DNA of 64,000 nt from Udeniomyces pyricola (GCA_039545295.1 BCIK01000007.1:875835-939834), one strand, 5' to 3'; shown: positions 25,372 to 37,176, numbered from the stretch's first letter. The notes: generated by a model from the letters alone, not told the origin. Translations and numbers: made by a program.

Positions 25372-26088
25372 ATGAGCTGGAAGGATGGACGCGAGTGATG
25401 CTGGGATTTGAAAGATGGCCTGGTGCGATATAACTTGGTATATTCTGTTGTACCGAACAAAAGCGGCGCAGAAGCGCAGATAGAAGATAAAAAGACAAGG
25501 ACGATTGGATGGTGACTATTAAAGTGACGACCATGAAGGCATGATATTTGCATAGCACAGATCGGCACCAACGTGTCGTTCCTGATCGACAAAGTGCAAT
25601 GTTGCTGCGGCCCCGCCCCCCGGCTATGGTTGACCTGGGAGGGATGATGAACGGCCGGCCCCCTCTTTTCCCTTTGCGTCTCTCCGGCTGTCAATCACCC
25701 TCAAAGGAACCCCCTGTTCGATCACCGAGTGCCAAGTGGCCATCTCACAGTTCCACTTACCACCAGTCCGAGTGCTCGACAGCCAGAGCCCTTGTCTGGC
25801 TTTGCATCCGCCTGTCCAACAGCCTCCTCGTCCATCGCATCGCTTCTCAATAGTCCTCGCCCTCAATTCATTCGGCTCCTTCCGTCCCCTTTCCCTCTTC
25901 TTCGGACACCCCCCTCCCCCCAATCCCTCCTCCCTCTTCGAACCCATACGGCCAGCTCTTCATCTTCACGTAGAACAACACATCTACACCAGCCATTTCT
26001 CCAACCAACCAACCCCAATTCTCCGCCCCTCGTCACTCTAAGCTCTGCACCCATCGTTGCGCACCCTTCGATTCCACCCTTCGAACCC
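25372..26088. other. Intergenic, promoter of the NIPA gene
   Basis: Two genes on the same strand flank this. It is pyrimidine-rich on the plus strand from about 25680 to the NIPA start, a likely 5' untranslated region. I see no independent gene. Confidence 0.55.
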
Positions 26089-29000
26089 ATGTCGTCCTCT
26101 TCTCTTCTATCCTCGGCTACTTCCGCCGTAACTTCAGCCTCAGCCTCGGCCTCCTCTTCGACCTCCTCCAAGAGTGACCAACCCGCGTCGTTTAAAGTCG
26201 TCGGACGTAAGTATCTGACATTCCATCATCTGCGTTGGTTCTGCTCCGCGGGAGAGCGTTCTTTGGTCGATAGAGCATGCATGCATCGGCCGGCGTCATC
26301 GTTCCCTTTCCTCGTCAGCCTTTCTGACATCATCTTGCCTGTTCCCCCCCCCCCCCCCCCTCCCCCCTTGCCCCTTCATTTACTCCGTATGCCATTTCTC
26401 TCCGGCGATCGAACGATTTTGCTTGTTCCATCGCATTGCGTTGAAAATAGTCGTACTTGCTATATCGTGAGAAATATTCTATCAATCCGGCCTGACGCGC
26501 TCAAAATAGCATCATTTGGCAGATCACAGCCATTAGAAAGGGAGAAGGGGGGGGGGGGGAGAGGGAGAGAGACAATTTCCATCTTGTATGGAGGACTACT
26601 CGGCTGACTTCATTTTCACCTGGCCAAACCCATTGCGTACTACTCATTCGTATTGTTTCGACATCTAGTTCGGGTGTCTTTATTGGTTCCTCGTTCGTCA
26701 TCAAGAAGAAGGGACTTCTTCGAGCTCAAGCCAAGTCGGGCGCAGCGGCGGGCGAAGGAATGGCCTATCTTAAAGATTGGATGTGGTGGTGTGGCATGAT
26801 GTTGATGATCTTCGGAGGTGAGTTTGATTGGGCTCGGTCGTGACACCGGGCTGAAAGTCGAAGCATAGATCACATATGGCGGAGAAGAAGTGTGGCTAGC
26901 GTGGATTTTCTTCTCGATTTTATACTGGGCCTTGTTGATGAGACACTGATTATGCTTCTGTATCACCATGTGTTCGCCCGTCTATCAGAGATATTCAACT
27001 TTGCAGCTTATGCTTTCGTAGACAGTGTGAGCCTGCATTTCGTCTCACGACACTCATCTGTCCCGTCATCGCCTCCCACGACCTCCCTTTCTCAGCTTGC
27101 CTTCCTCACGCAACCAGACAAAGCCGACTCACGAGCTGGCTGATTTTTTCTTGTGTGCCTCATTTAACCCCTCAAGATCCTTGTGACACCACTCGGAGCT
27201 CTCTCCGTCGTCATCTGCGCTATCCTTTCGTCGTTCTTCCTGGGGGAGAAACTGAGTTTATTCGGGTGGATAGGATGCGCTCTATGTATCTTGGGGTCCA
27301 TCATCATTGCCCTTGTTTGTTTACAAACACTTCTTACCTCATCGCTGAATCTTTACAGCCGGCAACCGAAATTGATCTTCAATTGGCTTTTGATTTAGAA
27401 CGCTCCGGAGCAGCAAGCCGTCACGGAAATCAGGGAATTCATGCACTTGTTTGTCATCTTCCAACCCAAAAGAACCACCCGAGTCTCTCCCTCTCACCAG
27501 TGTATCAAGCACAACGGAGCTAATTGGCTCAATTTTATATACATATATATGTCTATCTATGTTCTTTGTGGGGGGATTGTCCGTCTGGATTCGAGATCAT
27601 CAGATTTATTGCTCCTGGATTTCTCGCTTGGATGGGCATCTTGATTGCCTCGGCCGCCTTTGGTATCTTGTGGCTTGCCCCTCGCGTACGTATCTTATCA
27701 GAACCATCAATGTCCCCTTCATCCATCCTCGCTCTAATTCCGGACAATTGTCACTTTTCACTTCTTTCGTACCCTGCCCCTTCCCCCCCCCCCCATCTTT
27801 CCTCTCTTCCGTTCCTTTCTTTTCACCTTTCTCTACTTCTTTTCCTCTCACCCCTTTCCTTTCTTTTTCTCGTTCTCTCTTCCAACATCAGTATGGAACC
27901 AAGAACATGTTCACCCACATTGGAATCTGCTCCGTTATCGGTGGGCTCTCCGTCTCGTGCACTCAAGGGCTGGGAGCGTCCATCCTTACTTCGATCCGAG
28001 GCAACAATCAGTTTGATTTCTGGTTCATTTATTTCCTCCTGTAAGTGGATTTTACGCAGGAACGAACGAAAAAAAAAAACAGGGCGGGCTCTGATGGGAG
28101 GAAGGAAAGAATACAGGGCGGGTTTCGATGAAGTGGGAGGGCGGGGTTCAGAGTCCAGGTTATGTTTGGTCACGAGTATTCGGTAGCACTGACATGTCTT
28201 TGCGGGTCTTCCCCCCCCCCCTTCCATCGTCTTACTGATTGGTTCTCGATTCCTTATGCCTTAATATCTCTTGCTCTCTCTCCATCTCTGTTGTAAATTT
28301 TCATGCCCAGCGTGTTTGTCGTATGCACGCTTCTGACCGAGATCGTCTACCTCAACAAGGTGCGGAGCCTGTCCTTTTCTTTGATGTTGCTACGGAACGA
28401 GAAACCTTTCCCCCCCCCCACATTCCCTCCCAACAGGAATCAGTATGCCTGCTTCTGATGAGCGATTTTTTTTCGGACACTAACACGAATCTTTTTGGTA
28501 TGGATTTTTTTTTTCGGATTGAAACTGATGCTCATTAGGCACTCGCCCTGTTCAACACGTCAATGGTGACGCCTACGTACTATGTGTTATTCACCATGGC
28601 GACACTCGTGACGTCCATCGTGAGTCCATCGTTTTACTGATCCCGTCTTGGAACGGATCTCGCTCGACACGGCAGATCTCGGGTTAGAGGGGGGAAAGAT
28701 TTCACGACTTACGAGATTTCCGTTGGATTGTTTCTTTGTTTCACCGTCTTGTTTGACTTTAGATCCTCTATCAAGGTCTCAAAGCATCCGTCACGGAGAT
28801 CATTTCTATCGTCATGGCTTTTTTTGTCATCTGTAAGCCCAAACAATGTTTCTCCTCTAATCATAATATATCTATATTTTTATTATCATTGTTTTTGTTC
28901 ATCATCTTCCCAATGTCCTCTTCTTGACCTAACACCCCTTGATCGACCGTCTCCCCGCTCACATCCGGGGTTTCGGTTTTTTCTTCTTCTTCTTCTGCTT

Positions 29001-30898
29001 TTTCCCATTCTTTGAATGGTGTACTCAGGCTTTGGAATCACGATCCTTCAAATGTCCAAAGTCGATCCCGAGTCGCTCAAGACGCTCGATCGCAAATCCT
29101 CCATCTTACTCACCTCGCACAACCCGCTTAGCCTCGAGGAAAAGACGGGAACGGAAAGCGAAGAACGTACGTCCTTCCCTCTCCCCCCCCCCCCCAACCA
29201 TCGCCTATATACAAAAAGCGGTTCCTGGAACGTGCATCAGCTAAGACGATGTATTGTTGTTTGTTTTATCTGTCTTCACGTCTTTGTTTGGGTTTTTTTT
29301 CTTCGACTTTTTTTTTTCGGATTGTGATAGCTGGGATGGATGCCCTCCGAGGTGGGTTCGGAGCGGTCGGATCCATCATCCGAGCGCGTTCCCGTCGAGC
29401 TTCCTCGATACGATCGAGTGCCTCCCGAAATCGATTCGGGGGTTTCCCCACTTCCAGCTCCTCCTCGGCTTTCGACCCAACGGATCCGTTCTCGCTCAAA
29501 GATACGCGAAGGTATACGCTTACGGATGATCCGATGATGATGACAGGAGGTAGTGAGGTTGGAAGTCGAAGTGAGAGTCCGATAGGACCGAATCGAAGTC
29601 GGGATTATGCGTATGGACCTCCCGGGGGGGCGACGACGACGATGGGGGGAGGTGGGTTGGAAGGGAGAGGTGAAGCCGGGGGGTTAAGGATGAGTAAGAG
29701 TGGAGCTGGGACGAGGAGCGCGTTGACGTTTGTTCAAGAGGATGTTGTTCATGAGTATGGTAAGTTGGCATGATTCACGGAAGGGATTGGGAGGTTGGGG
29801 GCAGGGGGGAGGGGGGGGGGCGTGACACGTCTCGATGTTGATTTGGTTTGCTCGACTCCGAGGCGATTACGTTACTCACGCTATGGTTTCTGCTTCTTCG
29901 TTTTGTTGTGTGTGTGCGCGCGCGCGTGTGTGTGTGTGTGTATGTGTTTCTTGATGTTTTGGGCGGATGTTGACATCACGTCAGGTCGACCCGGTCACCC
30001 TGAGGACGCTCAACACTCTCGATTCCTTCACCCTTCCAACCATCATTCCACTTCCCCTTACACCAACACGCCTCCCCCACCATCACCTTCTCGGACGACG
30101 TCTACCTCTTCGGACCACCACTCACCCGTTCGATCGACCCATAACAACCCGTTCGCGTCGAGTATCCGAGCGGTCAATCCGCCTGCTTCTCCGTTGGGTC
30201 CTCGACCTCTTTCGGCGTCCACGACAATGATGAACAACGAAGCGTCGTCTTCGAGGAATTCTTCATTGACGCCTTTGAGTAGTGGTGGTGGTGGTGGTGA
30301 TGGGATTCTTTTGGCTCAACGAAGGATCTCCCCAGTCGATCATCGGACACAGCAAGAGAGGAGCTTTGGGACGTTTGCAGAAGAGACCAAGATGTTTGGG
30401 GAAGAAGATGAAGATAGGAAAGATTTTAACGATGACGACGATGACGACGACGAGAAGGATGAGCTGGGTGGGTTCATGAGAGGACATGGGTATGTGGATA
30501 GTATCGACTCAGTGGGCCAGGAATATGTTGAGGGTGGCGTGGGAGGAGGACGACGACGGGTCGGAGGTAATGCTTTTGGGTCTCAAGATAGGGGTCGAAT
30601 CGGGTCGGAACCGGTCTTGACGACGACGACAACGAGGTCGGGTTCTCAATCGAGGCAAGGGGGCGGAAGTCATAGTAGTCAGGGAGGGGGAGGAGGAGGG
30701 CATCAGTACCCGCATTTAGCGCGGAAGTTGGAGGCGACGCCGCAGTCTGCAGAGGAACGAAGGGGGTTGGTCGGGCATGGCGATGAAGATGAGGATGAAG
30801 ATGAAGGGGGTGGTGATAGAGACGGAGATGGGGAAGGGAGTGAGGATGGAGGGTTGGGGGATGAATCGTTCGTGTTGAGGACGCGGTTGGAGAGATAA
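26089..30898 (+). CDS. NIPA-type (DUF803) magnesium transporter with a long disordered tail
   Basis: NIPA proteins are multi-pass membrane Mg2+ transporters. From ATG 26089 the head is Ser/Ala-rich and leads to KVVG. Membrane segments follow on many exons: [31 protein letters not shown] (26989-27026), [20 protein letters not shown] (27177-27314), [76 protein letters not shown] and [20 protein letters not shown]. The motifs [18 protein letters not shown] and TPLGALSV are diagnostic. The tail from about 29330 is Arg/Ser-rich, then Asp/Glu/Gly-rich, ending RTRLER at 30898; the last exon starts at 29985. Intron 1 is unresolved: the only good donor (GTAAGT near 26208) and acceptor near 26668 differ in phase, so a small exon may be missing. 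Several introns contain C runs, one a G run, and one a GT/GC repeat. Confidence 0.88.
29906..29947. repeat. GT/GC dinucleotide repeat in a NIPA intron
   Basis: A run of alternating purine-pyrimidine steps (TGTGTGTGCGCGCGCGTGTG and on) lies in the last intron of the NIPA gene, about 40 nt before the acceptor. Such DNA can adopt the Z form and is prone to length change. Confidence 0.85.
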
Positions 30899-31412
30899 TG
30901 ATTTTGTAGGGGGGCCGGGGGGCTAGGACGTCGAGTCGATGTGAAAGGAGGTGGAACAGAAGGTAGCTAGGAGAGACTAGATCAGGAAGAGCGGCGAGAG
31001 CTTAGTAAAACCTGCAAGAGAATGTGTATTTGATAGTCACACTGGATCGCGTTGGCACTGTTTTCTATCTTTTCATTTCTTTTTTTCGTTTGATCTTTTC
31101 TGGTGATAGGTTTTGGTTTGAGCGTTTCTGATGAAAATAGCTGTCTCAGTTGATCTGATGGTCATTCATCTGGTCTTTTGAGTGTGGTGTCTTAGTACAC
31201 ATGTGACATGTGACATGTGACATGTGATATGTGACATGTGACGGGCCGACAGGGGCCAGTGAATTCAAAGTGTGGGCTCGTGCAAAGGCGGGACAGTCTG
31301 AAACGTCAAACGGCCGACCAGTGGCTCATCTAACCACCTCCCTCGTTTCATCATCCACTCACTCATCACCTCCGCTCCCACTCATCCCACCCTCATCCCC
31401 ATCTCATTCTCC
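30899..31412. other. 3' flank of NIPA and promoter of the acidic hypothetical gene
   Basis: No gene is seen. The stretch holds the heptamer repeat listed separately and, from about 31320, C/T-rich DNA typical of a 5' untranslated region. Confidence 0.55.
31199..31242. repeat. Six tandem copies of ACATGTG
   Basis: The heptamer acatgtg repeats six times with one variant copy (atatgtg). Each unit contains the palindrome ACATGT. It lies about 300 bp after the NIPA stop and 170 bp before the next possible start codon. Confidence 0.9.
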
Positions 31413-33621
31413 ATGTCTCATATCCGACGTCAAGGAGGTCGTTTCATCAACCATGGTCAATTCCTCCCCGTCTTCCCTCTACTCCTCCATTCCTTCTCTG
31501 TCTTTCTCTCTTTCTCTTATCCCGAATACCCCATCCCATCCCATCCCATCCCATCACGTTACTCATCCGATCAATCGTCTTTGTTGCTTCACTCCCTGCT
31601 GTCTTCAGATGTCCACAGTGCTTGTATGTCCCCATGCCTACCTTCCAACCACTCCCCATTGAAACCCAACGCATCAAATCCGCATCGACGCGTCTATCCC
31701 GACACCCAATCAACCCTCTCTCACTCTCCCTATCTTCGTCCCGCTGGCCTGACGCATTTCCGTTCATCCCCGAATCAAAAACCACGACGTCTCTCTTACG
31801 TCCAGTCACCCGTCAACAACGTGCCCCCGCTCAGACGTGGAAAAAGGAATGGGTCGTTCCCCTTGGTATGTTCTCATGCCTCCCTCGACGCGCTTGGCCT
31901 CGAACGAACCCCCCCCCCCCCAAAGGGGAATCGCGACGCGTCTTTCCTGAACAAAGCGTGAATGACATCGGGGTTCGGCTGATGGATGGCTTTTTCTCAT
32001 CCAAATTGGATGATCAGGGATGCCGTCTGATTCAAAATACAAGGTTCGTGTCAGATCACCTCTTGTCAAACGCCATGTTTTAGTGGTCGGATATGACCTG
32101 TCAGAACGCACATGCCAACCAAAGAAAGGATAGGGAACGATGGACTGATTTTTTAGAACTCTCGCGCTGACTTTGACGTATTATTTCTTTGTGTCTTTTG
32201 TTTGCAATGATCTCTTGTTGGGAATGGGGGCTCTATGTTATTGTTATTTTCGTCTCGTTGTAGATTTGTAAATGGGTTCGCGTCGATACCAAACAAGTCA
32301 GGACTCGGTTCTTTGATTGTCTCCTTCCTTTCGCATACGCATTCACTTTCTGGATTTCTTTCCTTCCACCTGACGCTGTTCATCTTACTTATCGTTCCGT
32401 TCTTGATTCTATTTCGTCTTTTCTATTTCTATTTTGGTTTTGGGCTTGGAATTTTGCGTTTGCTTTCGTTTATCGGCCGAGCAGACGTTCTCTGATGATG
32501 AATCGTCGGATGACGGCGAGGCTTACGATCTCACTGACCTCGACAACACGACCAACAATCAAGTCTCGGAAGCCCCTTCCATGACGGCTTCTCCTCCACT
32601 CTCTCCATCCTCTTCAACTCTTGCTCTCAACACCAACTTACCATTGATCCCACCGGCTTCGTCCTCTCCTTCTTCTTCTGCCCATGCAATCCCGGCATCA
32701 GCAACGACAACGGCAACGACAACGACAACGACTCCAGCTACAGCTTTGAAACCGCCTCATCCATTGGCGACTTCCATCTCCTACACCGAGGTCGTCAATT
32801 CAGACATCACTAGCGAAGAAACATCCGGTCCGAACGGAGTCGAAGAAGAAGAAGAAGACCAAGACGGGTCGACGGGAGGCGTGACGATGGGAGGAAGAAA
32901 CGAAGGGGACGATGGCGACATGGCGTTGGAACCTGAAGCGGAGGAACTTGAAGCGACTCAACCTTCTGGTTCGATCCAGGACCCAACACCGTCTTCTCTC
33001 CCTCTTGCTCCTCCTCTTCCTCCTCCTTCACCCCCGTCAGTCCCGCAAGGGGAGAACCAGGTTCCTGCGGAGGAAGCAACCGATCGAAACGAGGAGTCAG
33101 GTCAGATGGATAGTTCGATGATGATGATGGTGGAGGAAAGGGAGGAGGAGACTGGGGAGGTTGAACTGCATCGGGAAGAAGGAGCGACGGCACAGGTGTT
33201 ACCAGATGGGACGATGGCGCTGTTAGGAACGGAACAGGAAGGGGCGAGTGCGGCGGCGGAAGGGGAGAGGATCGCCATGGCGGGATTGGAAGGTCCACCG
33301 GCGGTAGGTGTTCATGTTTTCTCTCCTTTCTTTTTGTTGGGTCGGGTATAGTTAAGAACCGAGAACAATTGCGAGAAGGAATGGCCGATCAGGAGAGGGG
33401 GATATTCGGGCGGTTCTCAAGTTGACCACTGGAACAAAGCACTGACCTTGACATACTACCTCATCTTCTCTTTCCCGCCATCCCTTCCAACCTCCTGTCC
33501 ACACTCCAACGTCTTCGGACTGGTGACGCACATTCAGGACGGAGACGGGATGAATGTCAGTGTTGTTGACGTGGAGCTTCCCGTTACATCGACGGACGCG
33601 GGGCCGGCAGCCGCGGTCTAA
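31413..33621 (+). CDS. Acidic, Ser/Pro-rich hypothetical protein
   Basis: Three in-frame pieces join cleanly. The first ends at 31865 (VNNVPPLRRGKRNGSFPL, donor GTATGT). The second, 32485-33303, starts TFSDDESSDDGEAYDLTDLD. The last, 33538-33621, reads DGDGMNVSVVDVELPVTSTD and stops at 33619-33621. The second piece is exactly 273 codons and the last 28. The start is uncertain: the frame is open from ATG 31413 (MSHIRRQGGRFINHG), but the region up to 31608 looks untranslated or intronic, and ATG 31626 would give 380 aa. The body is rich in Ser, Pro and Glu, with acidic runs and a poly-Met stretch (MMMM). No domain is recognised. The first intron, of about 620 nt, is long for this window. Confidence 0.6.
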
Positions 33622-34325
33622 CTCGCATACCCGTCAGATTCGGGGGGTTCGTTTGTTGGCAAAGGAGAGGAGGAAGGCTAGTCCACATGAGAAGCCAATT
33701 TTGATATATACACACATGTTTAGAAACGTGATGATATACATGTCAATTTACTCGTTACATACACACCTATATATATATATATATACCAATACGCAGATTT
33801 TATTACCAGTTTTCTCATGCGCTTGCATACATATATCATACGTACGCTGACTTGTAATTTTTACATACTGGATCGATAGCCACTACTCTCAGTTCCTTTT
33901 GCAAAGACGTACGTACGTAGTATATATATATGAACCCATCTGTTAGTACTCCAAAGCTGATAGACCTCAAGATCCGATTCATGCATTCGTGATGATGACG
34001 TACATGACATGGTCAACCTCACTTCGAGAGTGACTCATCGGGAATGATTGGCTTGGCAACGTATGTATGAATATATATATACATACGCGTACATATCGTA
34101 TAGAATGAAGAACATTTTTTCCTTACTGCGAGCTAACTTGTTACGATGACATATAACCGGACGATTCCTGATACAAGCGTTTTTATCTGCCTGTAATCAA
34201 ATCGTTCCCATCTCTCTCTCTCTCTCTCTTTCTCTCTTTTGCTCCATAACCACCAAGAGGCGATGAACGAACGACCATGTCCCAAACCCAACAAGTAAAA
34301 TATCTTCAATCGTCAACGAACCTCA
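33622..34325. other. Convergent 3' region, AT-rich with TA and TACG repeats
   Basis: Two genes converge here (acidic hypothetical on plus, PIG-P on minus). The DNA is more AT-rich than its surroundings and holds a TA run at about 33769-33786, ACGTACGTACGTA near 33907, a perfect 9-bp inverted repeat near 34060-34087 and a CT run near 34212. I see no coding potential. Confidence 0.6.
34060..34087. repeat. Inverted repeat CGTATGTAT / ATACATACG
   Basis: A perfect 9-bp stem (34060-34068 pairing with 34079-34087) with a 10-nt AT-rich loop. It lies between two converging genes, so it may help form 3' ends, but it lacks the features of a known fungal terminator. Confidence 0.6.
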
Positions 34326-35479
34326 TCACGGTTCCCGATCCGCTCCAGCTGAACCACCGCCAGCAGGAGTCGTCGTCCCGCATCGACTCGAACGACCGTA
34401 CTTGATCTCACAAACGACTTTTAAAGGCATATCCCAAGCTTCTACCGATGATTGGCAGCTTGGTCGCCCGTCGACGTTCGCCGTCGTCCCAGGGGGACCA
34501 AGGGGAAACGCGGAGAGGTCGAAGGGAGCGATCCGGGCGCGATCGTCTGGGTGCAAACGAGTAAGGGGTTTCGTTGTGGTTGTGTTTATTGGTTGGGCAA
34601 AGAGGAACAATCCAGGGGTCGTGGGACAACGTTTGATTTAGTATTCTTCTTGACTCGTCACATATATATATAGTAAGGGAGAGGTATAAAGGATCACAAA
34701 CAAAGGTCCCCAGAAGAAAGTTCTTCGCTTTAGACCGAAGAGATGGGAGAATCCTTCTTTGGGCCTAAGCCCTCAAGAAGCAGTATCTTGTCTTCTGATA
34801 GGTTTGCATTTATATGTGTGTGTGATAGAAGGCAAGACTGACCTGTGATGAGGGTGAGAGACGAGAGCGAGGGTGTCCCGAGTAGCATAAGGGCGGCGTA
34901 GATGAAGTACGCTAAGAGGACAACGACGACGGTGTAAGATGGAATGAGAATTGCCCATTCACTGTGGTGGAGGGGGGGATCATATACAAGTTAGACGTTA
35001 ACGTGGTTCGAGAACTACAGGTACGGGCGCAGAGGGAAATTGAAGGGGGGAGCAACGGGGGATCTCACGAACCGATCGGGATACCATTCGATTCCCCAAG
35101 CATCGAGCGTCGAACTGGGCACGACCGCCCAGACGAGGTAGATGACGGCAAGGATCTGGGAAAGGGAGACGCCCAAACAAATCGGAAATGATGCCATGTC
35201 AGAACGAGAATCCAGTCGGGTGTTGGTCAATTTTAAAATTGATCAGGGGAGATAGGGAGGGATGGGGAAGGGGGGGGGGGGGATAAGAGTTATGGAGGGG
35301 AGAATTGGGAAACATGTGATACTACGGGTGAAAGGGGGGGATCTCGACAGGATACGCACCCGTGTACTGATGGCGGCGAGAAAGCCGTAAGCTTCGCTGG
35401 CGTTGGGATGATGGGTGGAAGGATCGTCATGTGAAGGAGTGGGCGGCCAGGGAGAGACGGGAGAAGAGGGAGAGGGCAT
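34326..35479 (-). CDS. GPI19: PIG-P / Gpi19, GPI-GlcNAc transferase subunit
   Basis: PIG-P is a small membrane subunit of the complex that makes GlcNAc-phosphatidylinositol, the first step of GPI-anchor synthesis at the ER. Exons 35479-35360, 35155-35073, 34961-34843 and 34546-34326 sum to 543 nt, giving 180 aa. After a Pro/Ser-rich head, EAYGFLAAISTR and ILAVIYLVWAVVPSSTLDAW form helix 1. GIEWYPDREWAILIPSYTVV and VLLAYFIYAALMLLGTPSL form helix 2. LITDDRARIAPF and a late EAWDMPLKVVCEIKY match the conserved C-terminal part of the family. Joining exon 3 to the exon at 34546 gives a better family match than the alternative acceptor near 34787, which would end in DSPISSV. It starts 165 bp from LSM2, divergently. 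Confidence 0.88.
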
Positions 35480-35643
35480 GGTAAAATGGGATATGGGGGT
35501 GATATAATGGGGACATGAGGTGAGAGCGACGATGATGGATGTATGCGGTCAAACACAGTCAGTGACCATGCAAACGACATGGTTGTCGTTTGATGATGGA
35601 TGATCCATCACGTCCATCAATCGATCATCCTCCACCTCGCACC
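35480..35643. promoter_or_regulatory. Short divergent promoter, PIG-P (-) and LSM2 (+)
   Basis: Only 164 bp separate the two start codons, so the genes probably share regulatory DNA. TGATGATGGATGATCCATCA and similar ATCC/GGAT-rich stretches lie in the middle. No known element is assigned. Confidence 0.5.
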
Positions 35644-36788
35644 ATGGTCCGTATCCCTACTTAGGCATCAGCACCCCATATCCTCCTCAGCTTAGCTCAC
35701 CCAAACGACTGACCAATCCTCTTTTCTTTTGAAACCCTCTGCTCAATCAACAGTTGCTCTTCTCGTCAGTCCTATCCCCCCTTCCAACTGACACACTCTT
35801 ACTACAATCTCGCGACGAGTCCTAGCTGAATAGCATCCCTTCTCCCATGCCCTCTCTCTCCCCCTTCTTGCTGCTTGGTTGACCCCAAAGCGTCTTCAAA
35901 ACCCTTACCGATCAAGGTACACTCAATAACTCTTGAACAACTTACCCAGATGATCATCCGCTACGCGTCCCAAGATCCAAATCAGGGATCCACCATGCTT
36001 ACGTCTCTTGTCTTGCCTCTCTGTCCCTTTCCTCTTCGTTTGTCGCGTACTTTCCTTTTCGTGCAGAGGTCACCGTCGAACTGAAGAATGATTTGTGCAT
36101 CACGGGCACCTTGAAATCTGTCGACCAGTTCCTCAACATCCGGCTGGACAACATTAGGGTTCTGGACACAGAGAGGCATCCGCATATGGTGCGTACCCTC
36201 GTTCTCGCGCGTCGATACGCGTCTGCTAGAGTTTGAAGTTGAAGTTGGACAGGTTGAAGGGATGTTGGGAGGAAGGGAGCATGGGACGTAGATTTCATGA
36301 TAAGCCCCAGTGGGTCCTGATGGCCTGCCGAGGAAAGGATAGGCAGTAGGGGACGCAAGGACTGGAATCGGCAAGGCACGCATATACCTACACACACACA
36401 CACCCAATACGACGCTGATCTCCGAGCCCTTCCTTTTTCACTTTTTCTCTGCATCGTCTGCTCTCCTTCCGGCGGTCTCTTTCATCGTTGGTCGGTCCCT
36501 CTTCTATCAGGCGACTGTCAAGAACTGTTTCATCCGAGGATCGGTCGTTCGTTATGTGCAACTGCCTTCGCAGGCGATGGATACCCAGCTGCTCGAGGAT
36601 GCCACGCGAAGAGGTTCGTTCGTCTTGGGTTTTGGGTCTTTTTCTTTTTCCTTTGCCTCTTATGACGACTACTCGAGTCGATTTTCGTTCTAAGTGGCAA
36701 TCAGTAAAAGGTTACTAAATCTGCTTCTGAACCTGGCCTGGGTTTGACACATGTATCAGAGGCGCAATCATCGACAGCCAAGAGATGA
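35644..36788 (+). CDS. LSM2: LSM2, U6 snRNA-associated Sm-like protein, six exons
   Basis: LSM2 is a subunit of the Lsm2-8 ring that binds U6 snRNA and of the Lsm1-7 ring in mRNA decay. Exons are 35644-35646 (the ATG alone), 35754-35764, 35891-35916, 36067-36188, 36511-36613 and 36760-36788. They sum to 294 nt, giving 97 aa, close to the usual 95. The joined start reads MLLFSVFKTLTDQEVTVELK, as expected for the family. The Sm1 motif runs through NDLCITGTLKSVDQFLNIRL and Sm2 is NCFIRGSVVRYVQLP. The end is EDATRREAQSSTAKR. The first exon is the bare initiator codon followed by a GTCCGT donor, and the next two exons are 11 and 26 nt, so automatic predictors may miss the first 13 residues. Confidence 0.92.
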
Positions 36789-37176
36789 TGGTATCCAATG
36801 GGACAGAATGAGGGATCATAGGAAAGGGGACCGAAGGAACAAAGGACTGGAATCTAATGCTCTTGCAGTCTTTTTATATGGGTTGTTAGAAGAAGAAGAT
36901 GGGATGAAATGAGATGAGATGATTTCTCATCATGTTGGATGATGTGTATATAATCAGTGTGTAGAAGCGTTGAAGAGGGCGTGCGACGGCGTGAGTTACT
37001 ATGGGCGCGAGGCGTGACGATGATGGCGATCGGTTTGTTGTCACGCTCGAGTCAACGCACCAAACATCGATTCATCCACGAGGTAGACACACCATCAACA
37101 CGTCCGGCCCTTCTCATCATCCCATAGTCACCACAGACCAATACTGCCACCTCGATCTCCAAATTTGTGCCAACTG
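36789..37176. other. Intergenic between LSM2 and SLD2
   Basis: This is the 3' flank of LSM2 and promoter of SLD2. It contains GATGGGATGAAATGAGATGA purine-rich DNA near 36900 and the sequence GAGTCAACGCACC near 37050. No gene is seen. Confidence 0.55.

Noticed and set aside
29254..30487. Additional frames overlapping the NIPA tail
   Set aside because: The NIPA frame continues across the last two introns with correct phase; the others are out-of-frame translations of Ser/Arg and Asp/Gly codons.
31205..31242. CRISPR or telomere-like array
   Set aside because: The unit is only 7 nt with no spacers, and it does not match TTAGGG-type telomere repeats.
34733..34787. Alternative PIG-P last exon ending in DSPISSV
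   Set aside because: It has a valid acceptor and stop, but drops the conserved TDDRAR and AWDMPLKVV part. Joining to 34546 keeps these and gives an exact codon count.
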